This document shows, piece by piece, positions 28,401-36,436 of a stretch of 64,000 bases of DNA. The DNA lies in NCBI GenBank assembly GCA_947501565.1, contig CANMWJ010000001.1, positions 62,001-126,000 on the forward strand. The letters run 5' to 3'. The position numbers and the translations under genes were made by a program. The notes beneath the pieces were generated by a model that did not search any database, was not told the origin of the DNA, and saw only the letters and a program-made list of their open reading frames with translations. This stretch comes from an uncultured Marinobacterium sp. (GTDB lineage Bacteria; Pseudomonadota; Gammaproteobacteria; Pseudomonadales; Balneatricaceae). The number at the start of each line of letters is the position of its first letter. The first letter of the stretch is position 1.

Positions 28401-29371
28401 TCTACGCAGAGAGCCGGGTTCAGCTGCAGCGCTGGTGGGCGGAAACCTCTTACCAGATCCAGGCGATGCGTGATAACTCCGAATGTGCACAGCAGGAGTT
28501 CGACGGTCTGCTGGACGCTGAAAACCCAGGTTTGCACGCAGAGCTGAGCTTTGACATCAACGAAGATGTGGCAGCACCGTTTATTCAGACCGGTAACCGT
28601 CCGAAGATGGCTATCGTGCGTGAGCAGGGTGTTAACGGCCAGATCGAGATGGCTGCCGCCTTTGATCGTGCAGGCTTCGACGCAGTTGACGTACACATGA
28701 GCGACATCCTGGAAGGTCGTCGTGAGCTGGATGAGTTCAAAGGTCTGGTAGCTTGTGGTGGTTTCTCCTACGGTGACGTACTGGGTGCAGGTGAAGGCTG
28801 GGCTAAATCCATCCTGTTCAACAGCCGTGCACGTGACCAGTTCCAGTCCTTCTTCAACCGTGAAGATACTTTCGCACTGGGTATCTGTAACGGTTGTCAG
28901 ATGTTGTCCAACCTGCACGAGCTGATCCCAGGCACTGACCTATGGCCACACTTTGTGCGCAACCAGTCCGAGCAGTTCGAAGCACGTGTTGCGATGGTGG
29001 AAGTTCAGGAAAGTAACTCCATCTTCCTGCAGGGTATGCAGGGCTCCCGCATGCCAATCGCCGTTGCACATGGTGAAGGTCGTGCAGAGTTCAAAGATGA
29101 AGCGCACCTGGCAGGTCTGCAGGGCAGTGGAGCAGTTGCACTGCGTTATGTGGATAACTACGGCAAAGTGACTAGCACTTACCCTGCGAACCCGAACGGC
29201 TCTCCGGATGGCATTACAGGTGTGACCTCTGCCGATGGTCGTGTGACTATTATGATGCCGCACCCTGAGCGTGTATTCCGTGCCCTGCAGAACTCCTGGG
29301 CGCCGGATGCGTGGGATGAGGACGGCGCGTGGATGAGGATGTTCCGTAACGCGCGTGTTTGGGTTAAGTGA
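25472..29371 (+). CDS. purL: Phosphoribosylformylglycinamidine synthase
   Basis: Large single-chain FGAM synthase of purine synthesis, 1299 residues, normal for gammaproteobacteria. The N-terminal PurS-like domain begins [20 protein letters not shown]. The two AIRS-like halves include [46 protein letters not shown], and [17 protein letters not shown]. The glutaminase domain is at the C-terminus with [17 protein letters not shown], the nucleophile Cys in [10 protein letters not shown], and a final [10 protein letters not shown] holding the His/Glu. AAGAGG lies upstream of ATG 25472. Monocistronic, with a strong terminator. Confidence 0.98.
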   Translation: MLALRGAPALSAFRHEKLLSALQSKVPAVTSLYSEFMHFADLEQDLSADEQQVLDRILRYGPKADVEEPAGQLFLVVPRPGTISPWSSKATDIAHNCGLSKVKRLERGVAYYIQASGDLDQAAQDAIVAELYDRMVEAVLPSIDSASALFVEESPAPLTTVDILGGGRAALEAANTDLGLALAEDEIDYLVTSFNELGRNPTDVELMMFAQANSEHCRHKIFNASWDIDGEAQEKSLFGMIKNTNELGGDNVLSAYKDNASVIVGAKAGRFFPNPETKQYGYNEEDIHILMKVETHNHPTAIAPHSGAATGSGGEIRDEGATGKGSKPKAGLTGFTVSDLNIPGFEQPWESKYGKPDRIVSALDIMIEGPIGGAAFNNEFGRPALTGYFRTFEQKVNGAAGEEVRGYHKPIMIAGGLGNIRGEHVEKGEIPVGAKLICLGGPAMQIGLGGGAASSMSSGTSSADLDFASVQRDNPELERRCQEVIDQCWQQGDENPIAFIHDVGAGGLSNAFPELVKDGERGGHFELRNVNNDEPGMSPLAIWCNEAQERYVMAVEPKDLARFEAICARERCPYAIVGEATEEHHLTLGDTHFENKPVDLPMSVLFGKPPKMHRSVERKTYEVPAFDASAIDLKDAAERVMKLPAVASKSFLITIGDRSITGTVARDQMVGPWQVPVANCAVTTSSYDTYAGEAMAMGERTPLALVDSPASGRMAIGETITNLASAPIKQINDIKLSANWMCAAGHPGEDEKLYDTVKAVGMELCPQLGITIPVGKDSMSMRTVWNDGEDKSVTAPMSLIISGFAPVTDARKTLTPQLRTDQGETDLILLDLGNGQNRLGLSALAQVFNEVGQDVPDVDNPEQLAAFFAAVQELNAQDLLLAYHDRADGGLFTTVAEMAFAGRAGVDLNLDMLAADSSEFAAALYAEELGAVIQVKRENTEQVLTELNAAGLGEIAKVVGSLNEDDQICVHFDDEEIYAESRVQLQRWWAETSYQIQAMRDNSECAQQEFDGLLDAENPGLHAELSFDINEDVAAPFIQTGNRPKMAIVREQGVNGQIEMAAAFDRAGFDAVDVHMSDILEGRRELDEFKGLVACGGFSYGDVLGAGEGWAKSILFNSRARDQFQSFFNREDTFALGICNGCQMLSNLHELIPGTDLWPHFVRNQSEQFEARVAMVEVQESNSIFLQGMQGSRMPIAVAHGEGRAEFKDEAHLAGLQGSGAVALRYVDNYGKVTSTYPANPNGSPDGITGVTSADGRVTIMMPHPERVFRALQNSWAPDAWDEDGAWMRMFRNARVWVK

Positions 29372-29404
29372 TAATCTGAATACACTCTGCTAAGTAATAC
29401 ACTG

Positions 29405-29437
29405 AAAGGCCGACTAATTTTATTAGTCGGCCTTTTT
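29405..29437. terminator. Terminator after purL
   Basis: A fourteen-base-pair perfect stem (AAAGGCCGACTAAT and its complement) with a three-base loop and TTTTT. It marks the switch from GC-balanced housekeeping sequence to the AT-rich island. Confidence 0.92.
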
Positions 29438-29621
29438 GTTATTAGAGGTTTTTTCTATTTAATATGAATTTTCATATAAAGGAGTTAACACTTTACTAAA
29501 TAATAAAGTTTATAGGTTGTTATGTTTTTATGAAGAATTCTGGATTTTAAGTAAACATAACGTTAATAGTTAAAGCCTGTTTCTTTTTCCGTAGCGGAGT
29601 TTCTTTCATTTACTCCCTGTA

Positions 29622-29661
29622 CATGCCTCATGCCTCATGCCTCATGCCTCATGCCTCATGC
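29622..29661 (+). repeat. Heptanucleotide tandem repeat (CATGCCT)n
   Basis: Five perfect copies of CATGCCT in a row plus a sixth partial copy (CATGC), with no interruptions. It is intergenic, about 230 bases upstream of the lipoprotein start. Perfect short tandem repeats like this are prone to slipped-strand change in copy number. Confidence 0.95.
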
Positions 29662-29827
29662 AGCCGTTGCCGTGCTGCCGGTTCGATAGACAATTCTATT
29701 CCGCTATGGGGTAGGATTAATTAGATGGTCGATAATTAATAAATTACCAATAAGTGTAGTTATATATTGTATGAACGATTGTTTTTATTTATTTAATATA
29801 TAATTCTATAGTCTGTTTTTGATTTTG

Positions 29828-29856
29828 TTGACTTAAAAATAAACGGGGGGTAGGGT
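29828..29856 (+). promoter_or_regulatory. Possible promoter of the Ig-like lipoprotein gene, with a G-tract in the spacer
   Basis: TTGACT at 29828-29833 and TAGGGT at 29851-29856, 17-base spacer. The spacer ends in a run of six G. The -10 match is poor (T, A and final T only), so this is tentative. Confidence 0.35.
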
Positions 29857-29892
29857 TTGCGTTGATTTTTACATGGATTAAATAAGGGATTG

Positions 29893-32007
29893 ATGATTGT
29901 GAAAAGGATTTTATTCCTGCTATCAGCATTGCTTGTCTTTACTGCTTCTCTTTCTGGATGTGGTGGCGGTGGAGGAGGTGGTAGTAGTAGCTCCTCATTT
30001 ACCAGCGTTGGTTCGTCTTCCTCTTCGGGAAGTTCTTCCTCTTCCTCTTCGGGAAGCTCAAGCAGTACACCTGCACTAACACCTTCGTTGTCTCTTGCGC
30101 TGACAGATAGCACAGGAAACACGATTACTGGTGTCACTGACTACCAATCAGGGCTCGTTAAGGCGACCCTGTTGGATAAAAGTGGGCAGCCAGTATCTAG
30201 CACTGTGATTACCTTCGAGGTAACTGATACCACTATGGCTGTTCTGAATCCATCGTCTGGGACAGCATTGACTGACAGTAGTGGCAAAGCGCAGATAAGC
30301 CTTGGCGTAGGAACTGCAGTTGGGGCTACTACAGTTACGGCAAAAGCTAGCGTAGATGGTACTGAAGTTACACAAACACTTTCCTTTTCCGCCAAGCTAA
30401 CTAACTTAGATATCGGTAGTGGTGAGAGTACTACTTATACCGATGGGCAATTAACAACGGGCGTGCCAATTGTGGGGGCGTTATCTGCTGGTGGAAGTAT
30501 TGATGTCATAGCATCTGTGGTCAATGCTGATTCCAATAATGTGCTTTACGATCAGTCAGTGCAGGTTAGTTTTACCTCTGCCTGCGCCAAAGATTTTTAC
30601 GATCATGATGGTGACGCATCAACCGCAGATGTTGCTAAAGCAACTATAGATTCAAGCGCGACAACCGTTAATGGCCTCGCGCGTGTAACGTATCGGGCAA
30701 ATGGCTGTGTTGGTGAGGATGTGGTTACCGCAACGATCCCGAACGGACAGCTGGCTACGCTGAAGTTTGATGTGTCAGAAGGTGACGCGGGTTCGTTGGA
30801 GTTTGTATCCGCTACTCCGGAACTTATGGCTATAAAAGGTACAGGTAGTTCGGAGCGCCCTGAGACTTCAACTCTGCTATTTAAGGTCAAAAATGTGAAT
30901 GGCCAGCCGTTGTCAGGTAAAACAGTTGAATTTGCGCTTTCGACTGTATTTGGTGGCCTGGAGCTTGTGAAGAGCAGTGATATAACCGACGCGGATGGTA
31001 TTGCTCGTGCCGTTGTAAATTCCGGAACAGTTGCGGGTGTCGTGAGTGTTAGTGCGACACATACTACATCTAGCAATACCAAACTGTTTACTAGCTCAAA
31101 GGAGCTGGTGATCAGCACGGGCCTGCCGGATGCGGACAGTATTTCCCTTTCTTTTTCCAGCCTTAACCCTGAAGCTTTTAACTACGATAATGTAGAGGTT
31201 ACGGTCTCTGTTCTGGCGGCGGATCACTTTAATAACCCAGTGCCTGATGGGACTGCGTTCTACTTTACCGCAGAGGCGGGTTCTATCGATCCAAGCTGTG
31301 TGTCCAGTAAGGGGGGGTGCAGTGTTACTTGGCGCTCTTTGAACCCTCCTGCAGACGGGCGTGTAACTGTGCTTGTTCGTTCCGTCGGAGAGGAAGCTTT
31401 TGCAGATACGAACGGAAGTGGATTCTTTGATGCTTCTGAGCTTTCCAGTGTGCTTCAGTTGGCAGAAGCGTATCGTGATGATAACGAAAACAATGTATTT
31501 GATTCAGTTTCCGAAACGTTTTTCGACTACAACGGCGATCTTCAGTGGAACGATGTGAACAATGTTTACAACGGTTCCTTATGCTCGGAAGCTGCAAAGT
31601 CCGCAGGGCATTGTGCTGCTCTGACCCCTGGTATGAATAACTCGCTTCCCGAAGTAACTGATAGCGGTATCTTAGTGATGTCTACTTCGGCCTTGGATAT
31701 TACGGCGACAAGCGGAGTGGTCGGTGGAGTTGTTGAAGTAAGCATCAATAGTACGAAATCAGTGACTTTTCGCATCGCAGATTCGAACGGGAATGCGCCT
31801 CCTAGCGGTACCGTTGTTGAATTTAGTACTACCGCTGGTGCCATTATATTCGGAGAGAAATATACCGTGACAGAAGGCATAGAAGCAGTTTCTCATACGG
31901 TTGTGCTTTCTGGGGGAGAAGAGGTTAAGAATGGTGTGCTGAAATATACGGCTAAGACACCAAAAGGTATTGAGACCTCGAAAGCCATTGATGTCCAAGT
32001 AAAATAA
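29893..32007 (+). CDS. Large lipoprotein with Ig-like repeats and EF-hand-like calcium loops
   Basis: 704 residues if ATG 29893 is used; GTG 29899 gives a tidier lipoprotein signal (KRILFLLSALLVFT, lipobox LSGC) and better ribosome-site spacing. After the lipidated Cys comes a Gly7 run and a Ser-rich linker to about residue 60. Repeating Big-1/Ig-like domains follow, each with motifs such as LLDKSGQPVSSTVITFEV, DSSGKAQISL and VNGQPLSGKTVEFAL. Around 505-550 there is an EF-hand-type loop DTNGSGFFDASE (D1, N3, S5, G6, D9, E12), then further Asp/Asn-rich loops (DDNENNVFD, DYNGDLQWND). Cell-surface adhesion or matrix attachment is plausible but unproven. Codon choice is more AT-rich than in neighbouring genes, and the gene stands alone in an AT-rich island, both hints of transfer. 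Confidence 0.8.
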   Translation: MIVKRILFLLSALLVFTASLSGCGGGGGGGSSSSSFTSVGSSSSSGSSSSSSSGSSSSTPALTPSLSLALTDSTGNTITGVTDYQSGLVKATLLDKSGQPVSSTVITFEVTDTTMAVLNPSSGTALTDSSGKAQISLGVGTAVGATTVTAKASVDGTEVTQTLSFSAKLTNLDIGSGESTTYTDGQLTTGVPIVGALSAGGSIDVIASVVNADSNNVLYDQSVQVSFTSACAKDFYDHDGDASTADVAKATIDSSATTVNGLARVTYRANGCVGEDVVTATIPNGQLATLKFDVSEGDAGSLEFVSATPELMAIKGTGSSERPETSTLLFKVKNVNGQPLSGKTVEFALSTVFGGLELVKSSDITDADGIARAVVNSGTVAGVVSVSATHTTSSNTKLFTSSKELVISTGLPDADSISLSFSSLNPEAFNYDNVEVTVSVLAADHFNNPVPDGTAFYFTAEAGSIDPSCVSSKGGCSVTWRSLNPPADGRVTVLVRSVGEEAFADTNGSGFFDASELSSVLQLAEAYRDDNENNVFDSVSETFFDYNGDLQWNDVNNVYNGSLCSEAAKSAGHCAALTPGMNNSLPEVTDSGILVMSTSALDITATSGVVGGVVEVSINSTKSVTFRIADSNGNAPPSGTVVEFSTTAGAIIFGEKYTVTEGIEAVSHTVVLSGGEEVKNGVLKYTAKTPKGIETSKAIDVQVK

Positions 32008-32015
32008 GCGGTTCC

Positions 32016-32052
32016 GGGGCGAATGGCCAAAGTACATACGCCCCATCCCTCT
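32016..32052 (+). terminator. Possible terminator after the lipoprotein gene
   Basis: GGGGCG/CGCCCC stem with a 17-base loop followed by ATCCCTCTTTTC. The loop is long and the T-run broken, so only a moderate call. The remaining 130 bases before the rhodanese gene hold nothing I can identify. Confidence 0.45.
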
Positions 32053-32188
32053 TTTCATTCCAGCAAGTGAGTTGATACTAATTTAAATATTTACATGCAG
32101 TTCAGTGCCAGGTCTTGCGATACAGGATGTATATATTGGGTGTTAAGGTCACTTTGCGATCTTCATGAGTTGGTTTTGGGCTGGTTTA

Positions 32189-32542
32189 CTAATCCGTCGG
32201 CAAGTTTAGCCGCCACCAGTTCAGCATTCCGCCTTTGAGCTCATAAGCTTCTATTCCGGCACGACGTAATTTACGTACAGCGGGTGTGCTGCGATGGGCG
32301 CTGAGGCAGATGCAGATTACGGGTTTATCAAGGGCCGTGAGGTTTATAGAAGACGTTGAAAATCTGTGCAGGGGGAGGCTGACACTGCCGGTGATATGGC
32401 TTTGATGCCACTCCGTAGACGTACGTACATCAATCAGGTGATAGTGTTCAGCGAGCTGCTCTGGTGGGCAGGGCAGTTGTGCAGGATCGATACATTCGAC
32501 TTTGCCAAGGGGAAGCCACTCGAGCCAGCGTGGGAGTTTCAT
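32189..32542 (-). CDS. Rhodanese-like domain protein
   Basis: Single-domain rhodanese of 117 residues, cytoplasmic (no signal peptide). HLIDVRTSTEWHQSHITGSVSLPL is the typical substrate-side segment. The active-site Cys is in VICICLSAHRSTPAVRKLRRAG, and the ending GIEAYELKGGMLNWWRLNLP is the usual rhodanese tail. It could carry persulfide sulfur. Its start ATG overlaps the stop of the exported DsrE-like gene by four bases (32539-32542), so the two are made together. Confidence 0.85.
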   Translation of the reverse strand: MKLPRWLEWLPLGKVECIDPAQLPCPPEQLAEHYHLIDVRTSTEWHQSHITGSVSLPLHRFSTSSINLTALDKPVICICLSAHRSTPAVRKLRRAGIEAYELKGGMLNWWRLNLPTD

Positions 32543-32976
32543 GGGCGAACGTAGATGTAACCTTTCTGCTGCAGGTCGACAATGGTTGGCAGCCCGGCTT
32601 TAACGACATCCTCTTCCTCGACCTCGTAGAGGTCATCTCGGGTAACCTTATAACCATCCAGCGAGTTGCCGCAGATAATAAATTGCACATCACCCAGGCG
32701 TAGAGAGTCCAGCGTCATCTGTTTACCCTCATCTTCGACAGCGTTCATAAAATATTCGATAGCTTTGCCGTGAACCACTACTTTGATGTCGATACGGCCT
32801 TCGCCAACTTCGCCCAGATGATTACTGATATTGGTCATCGTCTCGGAGATGCGGTGCGAATCACCATAATTCATATGGTAAACGACTTTCTGCTCCTGAT
32901 ATTTCTGCGCAAGTGCGCTTGTGCTCAGGCCAGTCAGTAGGACGAGTGATGTCAGTAATGTGTGTAGTGGTTTCAT
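32539..32976 (-). CDS. Exported DsrE/DsrF-like sulfur-relay protein
   Basis: 145 residues from ATG 32976, which gives a clean signal peptide (MKPLHTLLTSLVLLTGLSTSALA); the open frame extends further upstream to 33012 but that start is not needed. The mature domain is DsrE-like: QKVVYHMNYGDSHRISETMTNISNHLGEVGEGRIDIKVVVHGKAIEYFM, with a Cys in VQFIICGNSL at the family's reactive position. Cytosolic DsrE relatives pass sulfur; this one goes to the periplasm, while its coupled rhodanese partner stays inside, so a direct relay between the two is not straightforward. Confidence 0.82.
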   Translation of the reverse strand: MKPLHTLLTSLVLLTGLSTSALAQKYQEQKVVYHMNYGDSHRISETMTNISNHLGEVGEGRIDIKVVVHGKAIEYFMNAVEDEGKQMTLDSLRLGDVQFIICGNSLDGYKVTRDDLYEVEEEDVVKAGLPTIVDLQQKGYIYVRP

Positions 32977-33001
32977 CTTCGTTATTCTTCTTATAAAGAA
33001 A

Positions 33002-33020
33002 GAGGGGCGCAAAGCCCCTC
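33002..33020 (-). terminator. Terminator after the OmpA-like gene
   Basis: GAGGGGC/GCCCCTC stem with a five-base loop, followed on the minus strand by TTTCTTT. It separates the OmpA-family gene from the DsrE/rhodanese pair. Confidence 0.8.
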
Positions 33021-33028
33021 AGAACAGA

Positions 33029-33673
33029 TTACTGCTTAACCTGTTTAATGCCGTTGATGGTAACTTCAACGCGGCGGTTTTCTGCAAGACAGGTACGGGT
33101 GTCTTTTTCACAGGTTTTAACCGGGGTGGCTTCACCAGAGTAATCGGTCAGAATCAGGTTACGGTTCACACCTTCAGCAACCAATGCATCGGCAACTGCA
33201 TCTACGCGCTTGCGAGACAGTGCCATGTTGTAGGCGCTGGAACCCAGTTTGTCAGTGTGACCGCTAAGAGTGATGCTCTTCAGCGTGGTCAGACTGCCGA
33301 TGTAGTCGGTGATCTCAGCAACGCTTTTCACTTCCGCGCTGTCATAACCGAAGTAAACGATGTGCTGCTCTTTAACCAGCAGGTTTTTAACAACTGGTTC
33401 TGGGGCAGGTGCCGGTGCTGGTTTTGGCGCAGGCGCCGGTGCAGCTTTTGGCGCAGGTGCCGGTGCAGCTACTACTGGTGCTTTATAGCCGTCACAACCT
33501 TTGATCGCATTATCTGCCTGCCAGAAACCGTGGTGCCAGCAGCCACCAAAGCCGGTACGCCAAACCGTATCAGATGGTGTAGTTGCATAACCTTCGTTCG
33601 TTGGGTGAGCCTGAACATTTACAGCAGCACTGGCTGCTAACAAAATTCCGGACACAATAGCGATCTTTTTCAT
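33029..33673 (-). CDS. OmpA-family outer-membrane/peptidoglycan-associated protein
   Basis: 214 residues from ATG 33673, which has AAGGA eight bases upstream and starts a signal peptide (MKKIAIVSGILLAASAAVNVQA). Next is a short Trp/Cys/His region (WRTGFGGCWHHGFW), then a Pro/Ala-rich linker (PAPAPKAAPAPAPKPAPAPAP, about residues 66-93), and an OmpA C-terminal domain with IVYFGYDSAEVK, LSGHTDKLGSSAYNMALSRKRVDAVADAL and ENRRVEVTING, which binds peptidoglycan. There is no eight-stranded barrel, so it is a peptidoglycan-binding exported protein and not a porin. Confidence 0.9.
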   Translation of the reverse strand: MKKIAIVSGILLAASAAVNVQAHPTNEGYATTPSDTVWRTGFGGCWHHGFWQADNAIKGCDGYKAPVVAAPAPAPKAAPAPAPKPAPAPAPEPVVKNLLVKEQHIVYFGYDSAEVKSVAEITDYIGSLTTLKSITLSGHTDKLGSSAYNMALSRKRVDAVADALVAEGVNRNLILTDYSGEATPVKTCEKDTRTCLAENRRVEVTINGIKQVKQ

Positions 33674-33840
33674 ATTGCTTTCCTTGTACATGGCGGATGG
33701 TGTTTCTTCGTTTAGATCAGCGCAGTACACATCAAACTTCCTGAACTTATGCTTAACTAGATACTTAAGAGAACCCTAATTAAGATTGTTCTGATGTGAT
33801 TCTAGCGCTAATGATTGTCTTATAGGATCCTTCTTTAGTG

Positions 33841-34140
33841 TCAGGGCAACACTTTTTTATAAGGCTTTACCGTTACCTTTTCATAAACCCCGGCGGCAAA
33901 ATAAGGATCAGCATCAGCCCAGCTTTGGGCTGCTGCAAGTGAATCGAATTCGGCAATAACCAAGCTGCCGGTGAAACCTGCGTCACCTGGATCTTCGCTG
34001 TCGATCGCTGGCAGAGGTCCAGCGGCAAACAGACGTCCTTGTTGCTTCAGCTCCTCAAGACGCGCCAGATGATCAGGTCTGGTTTTCATGCGATCTTCCA
34101 GACTGTTCTCTACATCCTCTGCGATAATTGCGTAATACAC
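33841..34140 (-). CDS. yciI: YciI family protein
   Basis: 99-residue dimeric alpha-beta barrel protein. [28 protein letters not shown] contains the family's conserved Asp/His pair (RPDHL), and [35 protein letters not shown] is the usual ending. The biochemical role is unknown; a stand-alone hydrolase or isomerase-like activity has been suggested for the family. It lies 16 bases downstream of yciB, as in other gammaproteobacteria. Confidence 0.92.
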   Translation of the reverse strand: MYYAIIAEDVENSLEDRMKTRPDHLARLEELKQQGRLFAAGPLPAIDSEDPGDAGFTGSLVIAEFDSLAAAQSWADADPYFAAGVYEKVTVKPYKKVLP

Positions 34141-34156
34141 GGTTGTTTCTCCGGTT

Positions 34157-34702
34157 CTAGTCTTGATTGTCGGTGTTCTGTATGTGGCGGGAGAGATAGA
34201 TCCCCTGAGCCAGAATAAAGATAAGCGTCAGGCCTAACATGCCGAACAGCTTAAAGTTTACCCAGATCTCTTCGCTGAAATTGTAGGCTACAATCAGGTT
34301 AACAATCCCCATCGCTACGAAAAAGATCACCCAGGCGACATTGAGATTACGCCATGCGAAGCTGGGTAGTTCGATGTTACTTTCCATTAAACGCTGTACA
34401 ATCGGCTTTTCGCCGATAAACTGGCTGCCCAGAAATGCGATTCCGAAAAGCCAATTCACCACGGTGGGTTTCCACTGGATGAAGGTCTTATCCTGCAACA
34501 GTACGGTTGCGCCACCCATGACCACAACGAGAACTAATGTCACCAGTTGCATGTTTTCGATGCGATGTGAACGAAACCATGTATAGGCCATCTGTAACAG
34601 CGTGGCGGGGATCAGCACTGCAGTAGCAATAATAATGTCGTCGGTTGCTTTGTAGACCGCAAAGAAAATGATAACCGGCAGAAAATCGAGTAATAGTTTC
34701 AT
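34157..34702 (-). CDS. yciB: Inner membrane-spanning protein YciB (septation-associated)
   Basis: 181-residue inner-membrane protein with five or six hydrophobic helices: [32 protein letters not shown], then [36 protein letters not shown] and [17 protein letters not shown]. It takes part in envelope and septum synthesis in homologues (IspZ/intracellular septation protein A). The start ATG 34702 is fixed by this conserved N-terminus; the frame is open to 34849 but that part overlaps rnm. Divergent from rnm with 62 bases between the starts. Confidence 0.93.
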   Translation of the reverse strand: MKLLLDFLPVIIFFAVYKATDDIIIATAVLIPATLLQMAYTWFRSHRIENMQLVTLVLVVVMGGATVLLQDKTFIQWKPTVVNWLFGIAFLGSQFIGEKPIVQRLMESNIELPSFAWRNLNVAWVIFFVAMGIVNLIVAYNFSEEIWVNFKLFGMLGLTLIFILAQGIYLSRHIQNTDNQD

Positions 34703-34764
34703 AGTACTTACTGTGACAACGGAAAGCCCAAGTATAGAGTTGGGAAGGAAAGTTATAAATAGTA

Positions 34765-35613
34765 ATGGTTGCAGCTTTACCAAAATATGACCTCCACACC
34801 CATAGCACGGCTTCTGATGGTACTTTGCCTCCGGAAGAGTTGCTGTCACGAGCCGCTGAACGTGGTGTTGAGCTGTTATCGCTCACTGATCACGATACCG
34901 TGGCCGGCATTGATCTGTTAAAAGGCCATCCTCTACTCGATACGGTGCGTTTAATGTCGGGGGTAGAGCTGACTGCGAGTTGGTCTGGCCGCATGGTTCA
35001 TATTGTAGGCCTTAATATAGATACTCAATCGGCGCAGCTGCGTCGTTATTTAGAGGGGCTGGAACGTTTAAGGAATGAACGTGCTGAAAAGATTTGCCAA
35101 CGCCTGGTAAAAGCGGGTGTGCCGGATAACGAATTGCTCGCCAAAGCGAAAAAAATCGCGGGTGGCGGCAGTATAGGCAGACCGCATTTTGCACAGGTTT
35201 TGGTGGAGGCTGGCGTGGTCAACAATGCTCAGGCTGCATTTAAAAACTATTTGGGCACCGGAAAAACCGGAGATGTAAAGATGCAATGGCCTACTTTTAA
35301 TGAGGCCATCGATGTAATTCGCCGTGCGGGTGGCGAGGCAGTATTGGCGCATCCGACAAAATATAAGATGACGTTTACTAAAATCAGAACATTGGTAACT
35401 GATTTTGTGCAGGCTGGCGGTGCTGCCATTGAGGTATCTTATACCGGCATTACGCCAAATCATCAGGCGGATCTGGAGAGATTGGCTGCGCAAAAAGGGA
35501 TTTTGGTTTCCGCTGGTAGCGATTTTCACTCACCAGGGCAGAGCTGGACCGACGTAGGAAAGTTCCCCGCGGTCAAAGATCCCGAAAGACATATATTGAC
35601 CCAGCTGCTTTAG
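34765..35613 (+). CDS. rnm: PHP-domain 5'-3' exoribonuclease Rnm (YciV/TrpH family)
   Basis: 282 residues. The PHP metal-binding motifs are at the start: YDLHTHSTASDGTLPPEELL (HxH) and LLSLTDHDTVAGI. Further ligands are in GRPHFAQVL, AVLAHPTKYK and LVSAGSDFHSPGQSW. Homologues (RNase AM) trim the 5' ends of rRNAs, and the same fold removes 5'-phosphoadenosine from nucleotides. The position next to yciB/yciI and yciO matches gammaproteobacterial order. Confidence 0.92.
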   Translation: MVAALPKYDLHTHSTASDGTLPPEELLSRAAERGVELLSLTDHDTVAGIDLLKGHPLLDTVRLMSGVELTASWSGRMVHIVGLNIDTQSAQLRRYLEGLERLRNERAEKICQRLVKAGVPDNELLAKAKKIAGGGSIGRPHFAQVLVEAGVVNNAQAAFKNYLGTGKTGDVKMQWPTFNEAIDVIRRAGGEAVLAHPTKYKMTFTKIRTLVTDFVQAGGAAIEVSYTGITPNHQADLERLAAQKGILVSAGSDFHSPGQSWTDVGKFPAVKDPERHILTQLL

Positions 35614-35667
35614 CCCCCTCAGCTATCGCGTTAAACTGATAAGTAAATTTAAAGTTAGGAAGCCGCC

Positions 35668-36285
35668 GTGAGTCAGTTTTTTCAGATACATCCTGATAAT
35701 CCTCAGAAGCGCCTCATTAAGCAAGCCGTGGAAATTATCCACAAAGGTGGTGTGATTGTTTATCCAACAGACAGCGCTTATGCGTTGGGTTGTCACTTGG
35801 GTGATAAGTCGGCGCTGGAAAAAATAAAGCGAATTCGCCGTTTGGACGATAAACATAACTTCACGCTGGTGTGTCGCGATCTGAGTGAAGTGGGTACCTA
35901 TGCGAAGGTGGGTAATCAGGCGTACCGTATTATGAAAGCACATACGCCGGGGGCTTATACCTTTATTCTCAAGGCGACATCTGAGGTGCCACGGCGCTTG
36001 CTTCATCCCAAACGCCGTGCGATCGGTTTGCGTATTCCTGATAATAATATTGCGCTGGAACTGCTGCAGGAACTAGGTGAACCGTTGATGAGTACTTCAT
36101 TAATTCTGCCAGGTGAAGTTGATCCGATGACAGATCCTTATGATATTCGGGATACTTTGCAGCACGATGTCGATCTGGTAATTGACGGCGGGTATTGTGG
36201 TATGGAAGCAACGACCGTTGTAAATCTGGTTGACGAAAGTCCAGAAATAATTCGGGAAGGCGCCGGTTCACTGGAAGGATTTTAA
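35668..36285 (+). CDS. yciO: YciO, Sua5/YrdC-type threonylcarbamoyl-AMP synthase homologue
   Basis: 205 residues starting at a GTG with AGGAAG upstream. The YrdC fold is evident from GGVIVYPTDSAYALGCHLGDKSALEKIKRIRRLDDKHNFTLVCRDL (KRxR region) and TPGAYTFILKATSEVPRRLLHPKRRAIGLRIPDN. YciO is a paralogue of TsaC/YrdC whose own contribution to t6A formation is weaker or unclear. It lies 55 bases after rnm and probably shares its transcript. The end overlaps a weak hairpin (GGTGTT/AACACC at 36286-36300). Confidence 0.92.
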   Translation: MSQFFQIHPDNPQKRLIKQAVEIIHKGGVIVYPTDSAYALGCHLGDKSALEKIKRIRRLDDKHNFTLVCRDLSEVGTYAKVGNQAYRIMKAHTPGAYTFILKATSEVPRRLLHPKRRAIGLRIPDNNIALELLQELGEPLMSTSLILPGEVDPMTDPYDIRDTLQHDVDLVIDGGYCGMEATTVVNLVDESPEIIREGAGSLEGF

Positions 36286-36329
36286 GGTGTTATAAACACC
36301 ATCTTTAACGTTATAATTGTTCTTGTTCC

Positions 36330-36397
36330 GAGATTTTTTAAAAAATAAATTTTTTTTAAAAAAATTTTTGGCATTTTTGCTATCTATTAACTATAAA
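36330..36397 (+). promoter_or_regulatory. A-tract curved region and promoter of hns
   Basis: Runs of A and T (TTTTTT-AAAAAA-...-TTTTTTTT-AAAAAAA-TTTTT) between 36330 and 36370 should bend the DNA strongly. TTGGCA at 36368-36373 and TATAAA at 36392-36397, with an 18-base spacer, form a plausible sigma70 promoter for hns. Such curved DNA is a favoured target of H-NS itself. Confidence 0.55.
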
Positions 36398-36436
36398 GAT
36401 ATCACTTCTTAGTTTGATTCATTGGTGAACAGAAAA

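Larger units (their letters stand above)
29438..29892. other. AT-rich intergenic island between purL and the Ig-like lipoprotein gene
   Basis: About 450 bases, far richer in A/T than the rest of the window, with no supportable open reading frame on either strand. It holds a heptanucleotide tandem repeat and a possible promoter just before the lipoprotein gene (listed separately). I see no tRNA, insertion-sequence ends or attachment-site repeats in it. Confidence 0.6.

Noticed and set aside
25904-28918. A 1004-codon open frame antisense to purL, and similar long frames opposite gyrA, rpsA, guaA and guaB
   Set aside because: The plus-strand genes have clear families and ribosome sites. The antisense frames arise from codon bias (few codons whose complement is a stop), have low-complexity His/Gln/Arg-rich translations, and match no family.
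29622-29661. Heptamer repeat as a CRISPR array or replication-origin iterons
   Set aside because: The unit is only seven bases with no spacers, and no DnaA boxes or replication genes are nearby.
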